A stretch of DNA of 23,677 nucleotides from SIG578 sp964508295 (GTDB lineage: Bacteria > Bacillota > Clostridia > Oscillospirales > Ruminococcaceae). This document shows positions 22,191 to 23,677 of the stretch, piece by piece. The notes below the pieces were generated by a model that had not been told where the DNA came from, did not search any database, and was given only the letters and a program-made list of their open reading frames with translations. Each line of letters begins with the position of its first letter. Position 1 is the first letter of the stretch. The stretch is taken from the NCBI GenBank assembly GCA_964508295.1, contig CAZDSQ010000027.1, forward strand, positions 1 through 23,677, given 5' to 3'. Position numbers and translations under genes: made by a program.

Positions 22191-23540
22191 ATGCTTAAGA
22201 AGATTTTGGCTCTTGTGCTTGCTGTTATGATGCTTTCTGCATTTGCAGTCGGCTGTAAGAAAAAGCCTGTTGAGGGTAGTTCGTCCGGTAAAAAGCCCTC
22301 GAGCTCATCTGTTCAGAGCAGCGATAATAATGATGAGTCATCCGAAATTGCGGGTGATGAGAGCAATGTAACTGTCGGTGAGGTTTCAGGCGAGGATGAT
22401 AGTTCCTATTGGCCTTATCCTTGGACCATCGAAACAACCTCTGCATATTTCAGAGATAGTGACGAGGCCAAGCAGTCTGTAACAGTTGGCGAAAGCGTTA
22501 AGCAGTATACCGACCACGGAAAGCTCGAGATAGGCTGTTATCACAGCATTATGAAATACTGTACTAATTATGGTACTGACTTTGCAAGCCGCGAAAGAGA
22601 GTTTGCTGATGTTGTAAAGCAGGGCTATTTCAATACATATATGATTGCTATGAATGAGTATATGCTCACCGAGCTTAAGTACATAGCTGAGGCAGGATGC
22701 ACCTTCTGGCTCTCGGCTCCCACTTATCAGTCTGCTCGCGGCGATAATATAGACAAGGTTATGCAAGATACCAAGGTATATATCCAGATGATCAAGGATG
22801 CAGGTTATTATGATCTGTTCCAGGGCTGGTTCTGGGATGAGCCTATCTGGCACGGACTTCCTAATAAGGACTACCAGGTTCTCACCGAGGCTCTTTATAA
22901 GACCTTTGGTAAGAGAAACGGTCCTGTTTTCGCAACCGGTGAGTTTACAAACTCTGAAGGTAACGAAATGGATATAGGTAGTGCCGACCAGATGAATAAG
23001 CTCGTTAAAGAAAGCTTCAAGTATCTTACCGATATTGGTTACGACTCCTATTCGGTTGACGTTCGTGAGGGCGCTTCCAACGGCGGTGCTGCTAAATATC
23101 AGGCTTGGTCTGAGGCTGTCGGCGGTAAGACTATTACCAATGGTAAGGAATACTATAGAGCATTCGCTGAGTACTTAAGAGAACTCGCAGGTCACGAGGT
23201 TAACTACTGGTGGTGGCCTACCGCTTATACAACAACCCTCTGGGGCGGTCTTAACGGTGTAAGAACTGCTGATGAGCAGTATTGTATCGCTCACCTGAAC
23301 TTCATGTGTCAGGAAGCTTTGGAATATGAGTATGCAGGCGGCGTTATGCTTTACTGCTATCCTACATCATCTTCCGGATACTACTCCTTTGCACAGCTTA
23401 TGGACGTTAAGGGCGATACGGGCGACTGGGCTATCCAGCCTGAGATCGACAAGTGGGAAGAATACTGTGAGGTTCTTCGTGGATGGTGCAAGACATTCAA
23501 TGAAGGCAGAAACAGAAACTTCGTTGCTCTCCCTTACTAA
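22191..23540 (+). CDS. Array paralog 6: lipoprotein with divergent TIM-barrel-like putative glycosidase domain
   Basis: This 449-residue protein has a classical lipoprotein signal (residues 1-21, lipobox A-V-G-C22), a Ser/Asp-rich linker to about 70 unlike that of paralogs 4 and 5, and an extra aromatic-rich stretch (about 71-108) before the barrel. It is the most diverged copy. The strand-4 motif is FWDEPIWHGLPNKDY (D216, E217), keeping DEP but with His for Arg. VFATGEFTNSEGN (E251), IGYDSYSVDVREGASNGG and WWWPTAYTTTLWGGLNG are retained. The conserved opening HFHPRW is replaced by CYHSIMKYCTNYG. Its own promoter and terminator make it a separate transcription unit. The family is the same and the substrate may differ. 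Confidence 0.78.
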   Translation: MLKKILALVLAVMMLSAFAVGCKKKPVEGSSSGKKPSSSSVQSSDNNDESSEIAGDESNVTVGEVSGEDDSSYWPYPWTIETTSAYFRDSDEAKQSVTVGESVKQYTDHGKLEIGCYHSIMKYCTNYGTDFASREREFADVVKQGYFNTYMIAMNEYMLTELKYIAEAGCTFWLSAPTYQSARGDNIDKVMQDTKVYIQMIKDAGYYDLFQGWFWDEPIWHGLPNKDYQVLTEALYKTFGKRNGPVFATGEFTNSEGNEMDIGSADQMNKLVKESFKYLTDIGYDSYSVDVREGASNGGAAKYQAWSEAVGGKTITNGKEYYRAFAEYLRELAGHEVNYWWWPTAYTTTLWGGLNGVRTADEQYCIAHLNFMCQEALEYEYAGGVMLYCYPTSSSGYYSFAQLMDVKGDTGDWAIQPEIDKWEEYCEVLRGWCKTFNEGRNRNFVALPY

Positions 23541-23552
23541 TATGCCTTTAAA

Positions 23553-23581
23553 GCGCAGGGCGAAAAGCCCTGCGCCTTTTT
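23553..23581 (+). terminator. Intrinsic terminator after array paralog 6
   Basis: A perfect 9-base stem, GCGCAGGGC / GCCCTGCGC, closes a GAAAA loop and is followed by CTTTTT. It starts 12 bases after the stop codon of paralog 6 and marks the end of the array within this window. Confidence 0.95.
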
Positions 23582-23635
23582 CGTTATAATAGGTGTGAAA
23601 TGAAATAATGTAGGGGCGAACTGTGTGTCAAGAGT

Positions 23636-23672
23636 ATGATTGTATACACCTGTGCAAGATGATTGTATACAC
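23636..23672. repeat. Direct repeat at the right edge
   Basis: ATGATTGTATACAC occurs at 23636-23649 and again at 23659-23672, 23 bases apart. Each copy is preceded by a related CTGTG...CAAGA string, so the unit is an imperfect tandem repeat. It contains the palindrome TGTATACA. It may be a regulator site for a gene beyond the window or the multi-site end of an insertion sequence. Confidence 0.5.
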
Positions 23673-23677
23673 ATTTA

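Noticed and set aside
1..23677. CRISPR arrays, tRNA or rRNA genes, and toxin or phage genes
   Set aside because: No regularly spaced repeats, cloverleaf-like segments, ribosomal RNA motifs or phage or toxin families were seen anywhere in the window.

Overview
The window looks like chromosomal DNA of an anaerobic, low-to-mid GC Firmicute of the class Clostridia, most likely an uncultured gut member of the Oscillospiraceae/Eubacteriales. The signs are strong AAGGAGG-type ribosome binding sites, sigma-A promoters with 16-18 base spacers, Ser/Glu-rich lipoprotein linkers, and the gene families present. No taxon was confirmed by search.

Left part, minus strand, 9713 down to 69. An FAD-dependent oxidoreductase is followed, after a strong hairpin, by a tightly packed and partly translationally coupled run. 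That run is a GT-C membrane glycosyltransferase, MurD, two tandem M42 metallo-aminopeptidases, a GNAT acetyltransferase, a methionine gamma-lyase family PLP enzyme and an EamA transporter. The last seven look like ordinary housekeeping or peptide/cell-wall genes. The FAD enzyme belongs by position and regulation to the sugar genes on its other side.

Middle, plus strand, 9938-15817. A ROK-family repressor is transcribed divergently from the FAD enzyme. It is followed by a polysaccharide-deacetylase-like protein, a Gfo/Idh/MocA dehydrogenase, a PIG-L (LmbE) deacetylase and a NagB-like aminosugar-phosphate isomerase, ending at a good intrinsic terminator. A new promoter then drives a stand-alone cytosolic CBM9/DOMON-like sugar-binding protein. 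Together these suggest catabolism of an N-acetylated sugar or amino-sugar glycan, with PIG-L possibly replacing NagA. No transporter, sugar kinase or recognised glycosidase is present.

Right part, plus strand, 15921-23540. Six consecutive genes encode one protein family that I do not recognise. It is probably a TIM-barrel glycoside-hydrolase-like domain of about 330 residues, with invariant Glu, ATGEF, DSYxVDVR and YTxxxWGG motifs. The first three copies are cytosolic and the last three are lipoproteins. This array is the best candidate for an undescribed system: an expanded enzyme family working on both sides of the membrane and feeding the amino-sugar-type genes upstream. Two neighbouring lipoproteins share a 206-base linker that differs at only two silent positions although their catalytic domains are strongly diverged, which points to recent gene conversion or module exchange. 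Several genes of the array have their own promoters, some overlapping the 3' end of the previous gene, with hairpins or dyads at the predicted transcription start. I saw no tRNA, rRNA, CRISPR array or complete insertion sequence. A short direct repeat at the right edge could be the end of a mobile element.
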